From 62-47 sp044463945 (GTDB lineage: Bacteria > Pseudomonadota > Alphaproteobacteria > Rhizobiales > Xanthobacteraceae), in contig JBIQLW010000016.1 in NCBI GenBank assembly GCA_044463945.1, forward strand, positions 1-64,000: a DNA stretch of 64,000 nt, read 5' to 3'. Numbering within the stretch: the first letter of the stretch is position 1; each line of letters opens with the position of its first letter. Shown in pieces: positions 1 to 7,611 of this stretch. Below the pieces are notes generated by a model. The model ran no database searches. It had not been told where the DNA came from and was given only the letters and a program-made list of their open reading frames with translations. The position numbers and the translations under genes were made by a program.

Positions 1-2408
1 TCAACACCACGATGAACGACTGGCACACCTGCAAGGCGTCCGGCGACATCCGCGCCAGCAATCCGTGCTCGGAATACATGTTCCTCGACGACACCGCCTG
101 CAATCTGGCCTCCGCCAACCTGCTGACGTTCTACGACACCGCCGCGCGGCGCTTCGATATCGACGCCTACGAGCACCTGTGCCGGCTGTGGACCGTGGTG
201 CTCGAAATCTCGGTGCTGATGGCCCAGTTCCCGTCGAAGCAGATCGCCGAGCTCTCCTACGAGTTCCGCACGCTGGGCCTCGGCTTCGCCAACATCGGCG
301 GCCTGCTGATGACCATGGGCCTGTCATACGATTCGAAGGAAGGCCGCGCGCTGTGCGGCGCGCTGACCGCGGTGATGACCGGCGTCGCCTACGCCACCTC
401 GGCGGAGATGGCGAGCGAGCTTGGCCCCTTCCCCGGCTACAAGAAGAACGCCACCCACATGCTGCGCGTGATCCGCAACCATCGCCGCGCCGCGCACGGC
501 CAGTCGCACGGCTATGAAGCGCTCTCGGTCGATCCGGTGCCGCTCGATCACGCCTCCTGCCCGCAGGCGGATATCGTCGACCACGCCAAGGCGGCGTGGG
601 ACCGCGCGCTCAGCCTCGGCGAGGAGCACGGCTATCGCAACGCCCAGACCACCGTGGTGGCGCCGACCGGCACCATCGGCCTGGTGATGGATTGCGACAC
701 CACCGGCATCGAGCCGGACTTCGCGCTGGTGAAGTTCAAGAAGCTCGCCGGCGGCGGCTACTTCAAGATCATCAACCGCGCGGTGCCGGAGGCGCTGCGC
801 GCGCTCGGCTATCGCGAAAGCGAGATCGCCGAGATCGAGGCTTACGCGGTCGGCCACGGCTCGCTCAGCAATGCGCCGGGCGTCAACGCCTCCACCTTGA
901 AGGCCAAGGGCTTCACCGACGAGGCGCTGGCCAAGGTGGAAAAGGCACTGCCGACCGCCTTCGACATCAAGTTCGCCTTCAACAAGTGGACCTTCGGCGA
1001 GGACTTTCTGCGCGATACGCTGAATATCGCGCCGGAGGAAATCGCGGCCCCGGGCTTCGACCTGCTCTCGGCGATCGGCTTCACCAAGGCCGAGATCGAG
1101 GCGGCGAACGTCCACATCTGCGGCGCGATGACGGTGGAAGGCGCCCCCCACCTCAAGTCCGAGCACTACGCGGTGTTCGACTGCGCCAACCCGTGCGGCA
1201 AGGTCGGCAAGCGCTATCTGTCGGTGGAAAGCCACATCCGCATGATGGCGGCGGCGCAGCCGTTCATCTCGGGCGCGATCTCGAAAACCATCAACATGCC
1301 CAACGACGCCACCGTGGAGGACTGCAAGTCCGCCTATCTCTTGTCGTGGAAGCTGGCGCTGAAGGCCAACGCGCTCTATCGCGACGGCTCGAAGCTGTCG
1401 CAGCCGTTGAACTCGCAGCTCATCGCCGACGATGACGAGGACGACGAGGCGCTGGACGCCCTGCTCGACAAGCCGATGGCGGCGCGCACCGCGCAGATGG
1501 CGGAGAAAGTGGTCGAAAAGCTGGTGGAGCGCGTCGTGGTGCTGCGCGAGCGCGAGCGGATGCCCGACCGCCGCAAAGGCTACACGCAGAAGGCGGTGGT
1601 CGGCGGCCACAAGGTCTACGTCCGCACCGGCGAATACGACGACGGCCGGCTCGGCGAGATCTTCATCGACATGCACAAGGAAGGCGCGGCGCTGCGCTCC
1701 TTCATCAACAACTTCGCCATCGCCGTGTCGCTCGGCCTGCAATACGGCGTGCCGCTGGAGGAATACGTCGATGCCTTCACCTTCACCCGCTTCGAGCCCG
1801 CGGGTCCGGTGCAGGGCAACGACTCGATCAAGTACGCGACCTCGATCCTTGACTATGTGTTCCGCGAACTGGCGGTGAGCTACATGGGCCGCTACGACCT
1901 CGCCCATGTCGATCCCTCGGAGACGCACTTCGACGCGCTCGGCAAGGGCGTCGCCGAAGGCAAGACGCCGGAAGGCTCGGCCCCGCCGCCGGCGATGAAG
2001 TACCTGTCGAAGGGCCTGACCCGGTCGCGCACCGACAACCTGGTGATGATGCGCGCGGCGCCTGCGGCGCTCGCCGATCACGACGCGCACCCGACAGCCG
2101 GCGGCCCGGGGAGCAACGTCACCGCGCTTGCGACCTCGCGCGCCGGCGATGGCGCGGCAACGGCGCTGAAGGCCGAACTGGCGGAGCCGCAGCTTTCTCC
2201 GACCGAGAAGCTTGAGGCGCAAGCCTGGAGCAAGGCCGGCACGGCGGCGGCGGCATCACCCACGCTCACCAAGGCCGAGCGCCGCGCGGAAGCGAAGGCC
2301 AAGGGCTACGAGGGCGAGATGTGCTCGGAGTGCGGCAACTTCACGCTGGTGCGCAACGGCACCTGCATGAAGTGCGACACCTGCGGCTCAACGACCGGGT
2401 GCTCGTAA
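1..2408 (+). CDS. nrdJ: Adenosylcobalamin-dependent (class II) ribonucleoside-diphosphate reductase, C-terminal part
   Basis: This enzyme reduces ribonucleotides to deoxyribonucleotides using a B12-derived radical, so it works with or without oxygen. The frame is open from the window edge, so the N-terminal cone/ATP region and the true start lie upstream. The active-site loop NPCSE, with the Asn, the thiyl-radical Cys and the Glu, is encoded at about 60-74. The barrel continues to about 1400. An acidic linker (about 1430-1460), a conserved block ending near 1900 and an Ala-rich linker follow. The C-terminus has a CxxC...CxxC cysteine cluster (CSECG, CMKCDTCG) ending in a Cys-Ser tail, which fits the redox-active or zinc-binding tail of long alphaproteobacterial NrdJ proteins. 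About 800 residues are visible of an expected 1200 or so. A B12 riboswitch, if present, would be outside the window. Confidence 0.95.
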   Translation, partial: NTTMNDWHTCKASGDIRASNPCSEYMFLDDTACNLASANLLTFYDTAARRFDIDAYEHLCRLWTVVLEISVLMAQFPSKQIAELSYEFRTLGLGFANIGGLLMTMGLSYDSKEGRALCGALTAVMTGVAYATSAEMASELGPFPGYKKNATHMLRVIRNHRRAAHGQSHGYEALSVDPVPLDHASCPQADIVDHAKAAWDRALSLGEEHGYRNAQTTVVAPTGTIGLVMDCDTTGIEPDFALVKFKKLAGGGYFKIINRAVPEALRALGYRESEIAEIEAYAVGHGSLSNAPGVNASTLKAKGFTDEALAKVEKALPTAFDIKFAFNKWTFGEDFLRDTLNIAPEEIAAPGFDLLSAIGFTKAEIEAANVHICGAMTVEGAPHLKSEHYAVFDCANPCGKVGKRYLSVESHIRMMAAAQPFISGAISKTINMPNDATVEDCKSAYLLSWKLALKANALYRDGSKLSQPLNSQLIADDDEDDEALDALLDKPMAARTAQMAEKVVEKLVERVVVLRERERMPDRRKGYTQKAVVGGHKVYVRTGEYDDGRLGEIFIDMHKEGAALRSFINNFAIAVSLGLQYGVPLEEYVDAFTFTRFEPAGPVQGNDSIKYATSILDYVFRELAVSYMGRYDLAHVDPSETHFDALGKGVAEGKTPEGSAPPPAMKYLSKGLTRSRTDNLVMMRAAPAALADHDAHPTAGGPGSNVTALATSRAGDGAATALKAELAEPQLSPTEKLEAQAWSKAGTAAAASPTLTKAERRAEAKAKGYEGEMCSECGNFTLVRNGTCMKCDTCGSTTGCS

Positions 2409-2516
2409 GGATGCGTTGCTGCGACTGGATGATGTACATGTTCGCATAGGATGCTAACTTCGGCTGAAGTGCGCCGCAAATCATCCCAAAGAGTAACCGC
2501 ATCCTGATGCGGCAAA

Positions 2517-2546
2517 CGAAAACCCGCCGGAAACGGCGGGTTTTTG
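2517..2546 (+). terminator. Rho-independent terminator after nrdJ
   Basis: A GC-rich stem (AAAACCCGCCG against CGGCGGGTTTT) closes on a GAAA tetraloop at 2530-2533 and runs into a T tract at 2541-2545, about 110 bp after the nrdJ stop. The A tract on the left side makes it potentially active in both directions. A smaller palindrome (CCGCATC-CT-GATGCGG, 2497-2512) lies just upstream. The rest of 2409-2684 shows no gene. Confidence 0.85.
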
Positions 2547-2684
2547 CTTAAGCTCGGTATCACCCGATCAATGATAAGCCAGATGCACAACCAAGTCCGG
2601 GAATGGCTCTGCGATCCGACAGCATCGGAAGTAGATGACATATCCCACCCTCGATTGACCTCGCGCCACGTCGCGAAAAGTGCG

Positions 2685-2951
2685 TTACATGCTTGTTGTA
2701 AAGCCCAGGCCCTTCTCACGACGTTTAAGCCGCCAAGCGTAGTCACTTGGAAACAGGTCAAGATAATCGTCCAGACCGAGTTCTTTGGCGGCTTGCACCG
2801 GCCAATCGCCGCGCAGCATTAATTCGCGCGCAAGAGCAATCAGGTCGGCCTTGCCTTCCCTCAGTATTGATTCGCAGTGTTGTGGATCGGTAAGGAGTCC
2901 CACCGCCATCGTTCGGGCCCCGGTTTCGCGCCGGACGCGCTCGGCGAGGCG
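2685..2951 (-). pseudogene. 5'-truncated remnant of an NADH:flavin oxidoreductase (old yellow enzyme family)
   Basis: About 88 codons remain open up to the stop at 2687-2685. They read like the C-terminal end of a YqjM/XenA-type old yellow enzyme: AERVRRETG, then MAVGLLTDP, then KADLIALARELMLR and GDWPVQAA, the last beta strand and helix of the TIM barrel that contact FMN phosphate. A full protein has about 360-370 residues, so roughly three quarters is missing. The frame hits a stop (TAA, 2954-2952) exactly where homology ends, and no start suits it except an internal ATG at 2909. The family assignment is from motif recognition. It is very probably non-functional. Confidence 0.7.
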
Positions 2952-2970
2952 TTAAGGTGATCGAATTCAT
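2952..2970 (-). pseudogene. First codons of a lost gene (probable ABC permease) overlapping the ATPase stop
   Basis: The ATPase gene ends in an ATGA overlap: its TGA (2969-2967) shares bases with an ATG (2970-2968) that opens MNSIT. Such overlaps usually couple the next gene of an ABC operon, here expected to be the permease. After about five codons the sequence becomes old-yellow-enzyme tail in another frame, so the rest of this gene appears deleted. That it was a permease is inferred from operon habit only. Confidence 0.45.
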
Positions 2971-3791
2971 GTGTGCGTCTCCTCCCCACGAACCTCGTGC
3001 TCAAAGAGCATGTCGTTGATTTTCTTGCAGAGCCCCTGGAACTCAGGACCGCCCTGGGTCTCCGGTCCGAACTGATGGGCATTCAGTTCGGCGCGAACCC
3101 GGCCGGGATGTGGGGAAAGAACCAGTATCCTTGTGCCGATAAGAACGGCTTCTTCGATCGAGTGCGTGACGAATATCAACGTGAAGCGGGTCTTGTCCCA
3201 AAGCTGAAGCAGTTCGTGTTGCATCTTCCGCCTGGTGAGGGCGTCAAGCGCTGCATAAGGCTCGTCCATGAGCAGGACGTCGGGTTTCATCGCCATCGCC
3301 CGCGCGATGGCCACCCGTTGCTTCATGCCACCTGAGAGAGTGTGTGGAAATGCGTCGGCGAACTTGGTGAGCCCGACCCGCTCTATGATTTCGTCAGTGG
3401 AGGATCTAATATCCGAACGTTTATTCAGCCTGAGCGGCAACTCGATGTTCTGTCTCACCGTCTTCCATGGCAGCAATTGATCGAACTCTTGGAAGACCAT
3501 CATGCGGTCGGGGCCGGGCATCTCGACTTGCCGGTTCTTAAGGGAGATCTTTCCTTCAACGGGTTTGATGAACCCCGCGATCGCTTTAAGTAACGTGGAC
3601 TTTCCGCAGCCAGACGGGCCCAACAGCACGAAGCGGTCACCCGCGTGAATATCAAAACTCACCTGGGACGTCGCAGTAACCAGATATTCCGTGGTCTTGT
3701 ATTGCAGCGTCACTCCAGAGACCTGCAGCAGCGGTTCCTGCGGAATTTGCGCAGCGCTCACGTTCGAGACGACCTGGAGATTCGATAGCAT
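2967..3791 (-). CDS. ABC transporter ATP-binding protein, nitrate/sulfonate/taurine (SsuB/TauB/NrtD) type
   Basis: This is the ATPase of an importer of the family that takes up sulfonates, taurine, nitrate or related small anions. It has 274 residues, normal for SsuB/TauB. Visible motifs are Walker A GPSGCGKST, Q-loop VFQEFDQLLPW, signature LSGGMKQRVAIARA, Walker B VLLMDEPYAALD and the switch His in VTHSIEEA. The start at 3791 is chosen because GGGAG lies seven bases upstream; a longer frame to 3833 lacks this. It follows the acyl-CoA dehydrogenase by 109 bp on the same strand. No permease or binding protein remains in the window, so it is an orphan unless the partners lie elsewhere. The substrate cannot be read from the sequence. 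Confidence 0.88.
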   Translation of the reverse strand: MLSNLQVVSNVSAAQIPQEPLLQVSGVTLQYKTTEYLVTATSQVSFDIHAGDRFVLLGPSGCGKSTLLKAIAGFIKPVEGKISLKNRQVEMPGPDRMMVFQEFDQLLPWKTVRQNIELPLRLNKRSDIRSSTDEIIERVGLTKFADAFPHTLSGGMKQRVAIARAMAMKPDVLLMDEPYAALDALTRRKMQHELLQLWDKTRFTLIFVTHSIEEAVLIGTRILVLSPHPGRVRAELNAHQFGPETQGGPEFQGLCKKINDMLFEHEVRGEETHT

Positions 3792-3900
3792 GACATACTC
3801 CCGCCTAGCGGCCATGCGTGACCCGCGCCGCATGGCACCAACAGCATTTCCAACCTTTTTTTATTGGTTGCCCGTTGTGGGTTCTCGTTCGCGCCTAGCT

Positions 3901-5076
3901 CTATTGCCGCGTCTGGGGGAGTCGCCGCCCAAGAATTCCGCCCGCGATCATATTGCGGAGGATCTGCGTGGTGCCGCCGCCGATCGTGAACATCCGCGCA
4001 TCCCGCGCCATTCTTTCAAGGGGAAGATCACGACCGTATCCGGCAGCTCCATGCAACTGAAGCGCGTCGTTGGTTACTTTGATCGCTCCTTCGGCGGTGA
4101 ACACTTTGGCTTGCGCAGAGGCGGTAACGTCCGGCCACGGGTTGGAATTGCGCGCCGTATCGTGAATGAGAAGCCTTGAAGCGCGAAGCGTGATTGCCAT
4201 ATCGGCAAGCATCCACTGAACCCCCTGGAACTCGGAAATTGGCCGCCCGAACTGTTCACGCCTATCGACGTATGCGAGGGATGCCTCGTACGCGCCCTGG
4301 GCGATTCCAAGTGCCACGGCTGCTGCACCAATGCGTTGCGAATTGTATGCCTGCATGATCTGCCCGAACCCCTTCTTCAGTCCCGCAGGCGGAACGAGCA
4401 GGGCGTCGGCAGATACTTCGCAATCTTCGAAGTGGAGAACGCCCTCCGGAATACCCCGCAGACCCATCGCGGGTAGACGCTTGCCCACGCGAAATCCGGG
4501 GTGTCCGGCCTCGATCATGAAGGAGCCAATTCCTTGGAATGACTCACCGTCGTAGACCTGAGCCAATACCAGATAGAGGCGTGTAATACCGGCACCGGTG
4601 ATCCAGTGTTTGGTCCCGTTAATGACGTAACTGTTGCCTCGCCGTACAGCCTTTGTAGCCATGTTGGTGGCGTCGGATCCCGCGCCTGGCTCCGAAAAGC
4701 AAATAGCTGGCTTGTCGGCATCGAGAATGAGATCCGCAGCTCGCCGCTTCTGAGCCTCCGTGCCGTAAGCCATGATGGCGGGAACGGCTCCCATATTGGT
4801 ATCGACGACGATTCTTCCCGAAATGCCGCAGGCTTTAGCCGCTTCCTCGACAGCAATTGTTACGCCGAGAAAGCTTGCGTCCTTCCCGCCGTAGGCTTTC
4901 GGCATCGTCATTCCAGAGATTCCAAGCTCCCTGAGCGCTCGGGCATGACCCAACGGGTATTCTTCGGTCCTATCGATCTCTGCCGCCGCTGGTCTCAACA
5001 AACGATCGGCAAGATCTTTGACACGCTCCCGGATCTCCTCATTCGAGAACGTCGAAGAACTAAGAGAGACTGTCAT
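3901..5076 (-). CDS. acd: Acyl-CoA dehydrogenase family protein, probable 3-sulfinopropanoyl-CoA desulfinase
   Basis: The protein (391 residues) has the full acyl-CoA dehydrogenase fold: an N-terminal helical domain (about 1-125), a beta domain with CFSEPGAGSDA and HWITGAG (125-235), and a C-terminal helical domain. The two positions where true dehydrogenases keep their catalytic Glu are altered: the C-terminal YEGT position reads GGGT (about 366-369), and the isovaleryl-CoA-dehydrogenase position reads NSQR with Gln247. This pair, with GRIVVDTN (Arg88), REQFGRPISEFQG and a C-terminal LPQTR, matches what I recall of Acd from Advenella mimigardefordensis, which removes sulfite from 3-sulfinopropanoyl-CoA using FAD as a structural cofactor. 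A sulfonate-type ABC ATPase downstream and a divergent LysR gene agree with this. The Shine-Dalgarno (GGAAGGA) supports the start. Alternative: an isovaleryl-like dehydrogenase of unknown substrate. Confidence 0.68.
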   Translation of the reverse strand: MTVSLSSSTFSNEEIRERVKDLADRLLRPAAAEIDRTEEYPLGHARALRELGISGMTMPKAYGGKDASFLGVTIAVEEAAKACGISGRIVVDTNMGAVPAIMAYGTEAQKRRAADLILDADKPAICFSEPGAGSDATNMATKAVRRGNSYVINGTKHWITGAGITRLYLVLAQVYDGESFQGIGSFMIEAGHPGFRVGKRLPAMGLRGIPEGVLHFEDCEVSADALLVPPAGLKKGFGQIMQAYNSQRIGAAAVALGIAQGAYEASLAYVDRREQFGRPISEFQGVQWMLADMAITLRASRLLIHDTARNSNPWPDVTASAQAKVFTAEGAIKVTNDALQLHGAAGYGRDLPLERMARDARMFTIGGGTTQILRNMIAGGILGRRLPQTRQ

Positions 5077-5141
5077 CTCGTTCCTTCCCTGCTGAACCCG
5101 TCGCGGAGTTCTTGGTACAATCGCTAACGCAATTGCCTTTT

Positions 5142-5154
5142 TGCATAAAGTGCA
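5142..5154. promoter_or_regulatory. Possible LysR-type operator (T-N11-A) in the acd/lysR intergenic region
   Basis: The 141-bp gap between the divergent acd-like gene and the LysR gene is A+T-rich and holds TGCATAAAGTGCA, a T-N11-A element with self-complementary TGCA ends, the usual form of a LysR-family recognition site. Further TGCA-containing words (ATTTGCAG near 5157, TGTGCATC near 5181) could be weaker activation half-sites. The assignment rests on pattern and position only. Confidence 0.4.
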
Positions 5155-5217
5155 TTATTTGCAGAATTTCAGTTGAAGAATGTGCATCAATGAAAAACGC
5201 TTGAGGATATTGCAAGT

Positions 5218-6147
5218 ATGGACAAGCGATCGCTCGAATCCTTCATCGCCGTCTATCGCTCGGGATCCTTGGTGGAAGCTGCCGAGCGTCTCAATATTTC
5301 TCAGTCGGCATTGTCCCGGCGCATTACGGAATTCCAGCACAGGCTGGGCTTGTCTTTGTTCGAGCCATCCGGGAGAGGACTGGTCGCAACAGGCGATGCG
5401 GAGAATCTCTTGCCGCTTGCGCTGGCGGCGTTGGAAAGCATATTGGCGCTGGAAGCGGCGGCGAGAGTGAATGGCGTCCGTCCAGCAATTCACCTCACCG
5501 TAGCGGCAACTGCGCATATGATTGAAACGACAGTTGCGGATTGTGTCGCCGAATTCATACGCACCCATCAGAACATCAAGATTGGGTTTCTGGAAGCTGG
5601 CGGCGTCGAGATCGAAGACCTTATTCTCAGCGGAAAAGCCTCACTTGGCATTACCGCCCGTCCCCGGTTTGATACAGGTCTCGTTGATCGTCCCATCATG
5701 CGATTGAATATCTTGGCGGGATGCTCGGAGCCTTTCACGACAAGCGAGGTTAGGAATGGCATCGATCTTCGTTCGCTCTGTCGCCGGAATCTCCTGATCC
5801 TGGATCGAAGACATCAGTCTCGATTGACGCTCGACGCGGCCTGGCGTCTTCTACAACTTACGCCAAGCATCCTTCACGAGGGCAGCACAGCGAGCGTTAT
5901 CCTTGCTCTAGCGCGGGTCGGTCTTGGTACAGCGATCATACCGTCAAGCACGCGGACGGATCTTTACACGACAAAGATCACCGCAAACGGCGTCGCCCTT
6001 GGGATGGATCTGTCCGCGGTATGGGATCCAACGATGCGCTGGAGGGCCGAGGTGGAGGAACTGGCCAGTTCCTTGAGGAAATCCTTTTCGAGCCGCCATC
6101 CCTCGCGCCACTCCTCCAAGACCAGGCTCCCGGAGCGCAAGACCTAG
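5218..6147 (+). CDS. LysR family transcriptional regulator
   Basis: This 309-residue protein has an N-terminal winged helix-turn-helix (about 2-60; SLVEAAERLNISQSALSRRI is the HTH core) and a LysR effector-binding domain from about 90. It is transcribed away from the acd-like gene across a 141-bp gap, the classic layout for a LysR protein controlling its divergent neighbour and itself. The effector is unknown; a sulfinate or its CoA ester is conceivable. GAGG upstream supports the ATG at 5218. The C-terminal 25 residues are Arg/Ser-rich and probably disordered. Codon use is more A+T-rich than in the flanking housekeeping genes. Confidence 0.9.
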   Translation: MDKRSLESFIAVYRSGSLVEAAERLNISQSALSRRITEFQHRLGLSLFEPSGRGLVATGDAENLLPLALAALESILALEAAARVNGVRPAIHLTVAATAHMIETTVADCVAEFIRTHQNIKIGFLEAGGVEIEDLILSGKASLGITARPRFDTGLVDRPIMRLNILAGCSEPFTTSEVRNGIDLRSLCRRNLLILDRRHQSRLTLDAAWRLLQLTPSILHEGSTASVILALARVGLGTAIIPSSTRTDLYTTKITANGVALGMDLSAVWDPTMRWRAEVEELASSLRKSFSSRHPSRHSSKTRLPERKT

Positions 6148-6265
6148 CCAACCTCATGCACGGCGCTGAGCGCGAGATCGTCCCGACGACGCCGCGCGCA
6201 TTGAAGGCGCGCAATCGTTGAATTCATGACATTCTCAGGGAGTCAATCATACCGGAGGCAGGGAA

Positions 6266-7318
6266 TTGAAGACCGACAACACCGAAGCGGCCATTGACGG
6301 CGCGGCCTATCGCGCCATCGATACAATCTATCATTCCTACCTGACCGGTCTCATTCTCATGCTGGCATCGCGCGCCGGTCCGCAGCGTGCCGCCGAGGTC
6401 GTCTTCAGAACCTTTCGCCGGCAACAGCTTGCCCGCTTCCTGCCCGGGCTGACAAAGCTCGGTCTCGACCGCCTGCCGCACGCGGTGGCCTGCGCGCAAT
6501 ATCACTACCTCTCCAATCAGGTCGGCGGCGTGAAGGTCGAATACATCCCCGAGAACGACCGCAAGGCATGGGTGCGCTACCCGCCGCCCAGATGGATCTG
6601 GTGGGGAACGGCGGTCTGCGGCATTCCCTCCGAAGTGTCGCGCGCAGTTCTGAGAGGATGGCACGCCAACAACGGCGTGGTCCTCGGCAATCCGCGGCTG
6701 GGCTTCGTCTGCACCGGGCAGACGGTCGACGGGCAGCCGGGGCTGGAAGGCTACTACAAGGAGTGGGATCACGATCTTGCGCCGGACGAACGGCTGCAAT
6801 TCTCGCCCGGAGAACAGTGCCCCGCGTTCGATCCGGCCCGCGCGCCCGGACTCCCGGACAATACCTGGCCGCAGGCGCGGCTTCTCAAGGTGCTGCGCAA
6901 CTATTCGATGGAATACATCACCTCGATTGTCCCTGAGACGATCGCCGTGCTCGGCCCCGAGGAAGGCGGGCACCTTGCCGGCGCCGCCGCCCGGCTGATC
7001 GGGATGCATACTTTCGATGAGGTCGGGGCGCTGCTCGGCGATGTCGCGCCGGGCGCGGCCGGCTTCGCCGCCGCGTTCGCCCGCCTCGCGCGCGGGCAAG
7101 GCGACGACGCCGCGCTTCACCGCGACGGGGCCGCCACGATCGTCCGGCAGACCTCATGGCGGCTGATGGCGGAACGGGAAAACCTGTCGCCGGCGGTGTT
7201 CGACGCCTGGAACGGATTGTGGGTCGGGGCCGCGCTCGCGCACGACCGCTTCATGCGGGTCGAGGTGATCGAGCGACGGGACCATGGCGACGCCCACTGG
7301 GCCTGGCGATTCCGCTAG
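6266..7318 (+). CDS. Conserved-looking hypothetical protein, TTG start
   Basis: I do not recognise this 350-residue protein. It starts at TTG (6266) behind a good Shine-Dalgarno (GGAGGCAGGG) and has no signal peptide or clear membrane segment. The first 60 residues look helical. The centre (about 100-135) is rich in Trp, Pro and Tyr (YPPPRWIWWGTAVCG), followed by a mixed region with YYKEWDHDL. The C-terminal half is Ala-rich and helical and ends in a Trp-containing strand (HWAWRFR). High-GC codon use resembles the core genome, so it probably sits just outside the acquired block. It runs alone, followed by tRNA-Cys on the other strand. Confidence 0.7.
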   Translation: MKTDNTEAAIDGAAYRAIDTIYHSYLTGLILMLASRAGPQRAAEVVFRTFRRQQLARFLPGLTKLGLDRLPHAVACAQYHYLSNQVGGVKVEYIPENDRKAWVRYPPPRWIWWGTAVCGIPSEVSRAVLRGWHANNGVVLGNPRLGFVCTGQTVDGQPGLEGYYKEWDHDLAPDERLQFSPGEQCPAFDPARAPGLPDNTWPQARLLKVLRNYSMEYITSIVPETIAVLGPEEGGHLAGAAARLIGMHTFDEVGALLGDVAPGAAGFAAAFARLARGQGDDAALHRDGAATIVRQTSWRLMAERENLSPAVFDAWNGLWVGAALAHDRFMRVEVIERRDHGDAHWAWRFR

Positions 7319-7454
7319 ATCGGGATCGCCGGCGAACCTGAGCGCGCGCGATAGCGGAGACTCACGCGACCGCGCATCGCGGGCGCGGATCGGGCTTGCG
7401 GAGGGGGGTCCGGAGGGCTCCGTCGGATCGTTGCGGAGCTTTGAAAATACTTCA

Positions 7455-7480
7455 AAATTTTCAGATAATTGTCTGATTTT
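7455..7480 (-). terminator. Possible terminator downstream of tRNA-Cys
   Basis: Read on the minus strand just after the tRNA, TCAGA-CAATTA-TCTGA can form a short hairpin followed by AAAATTTT. The stem is only five to six pairs and the U tract is short, so this is a weak candidate. Confidence 0.35.
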
Positions 7481-7485
7481 ATGAG

Positions 7486-7559
7486 TGGAGGCCACGACCA
7501 GAATTGAACTGGTGTAAACGGTTTTGCAGACCGCTGCGTAACCACTCCGCCACGTGGCC
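7486..7559 (-). tRNA. tRNA-Cys (GCA)
   Basis: The 74-base gene folds as a cloverleaf with acceptor GGCCACG/CGTGGCC. The anticodon loop reads CTGCAAA, giving anticodon GCA. The T-arm contains GTTCAATTC, the discriminator is U as expected for tRNA-Cys, and CCA is encoded. It lies 52 bp past the end of the DTW-domain gene on the same strand. Confidence 0.97.
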
Positions 7560-7611
7560 CTTGAGGCGTTCTCTTATACGGCCGGCACGCGATAGGCAAC
7601 CAACCCGGCGC

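Noticed and set aside
324..2222. 632-codon minus-strand frame over nrdJ
   Set aside because: Shadow of nrdJ; the + frame has active-site and C-terminal cysteine motifs.
3901..5076. Isovaleryl-CoA dehydrogenase (liuA) missing from the leucine operon
   Set aside because: The IVD catalytic Glu position is Gln and the neighbours are sulfonate-type, so the leucine role is unlikely.
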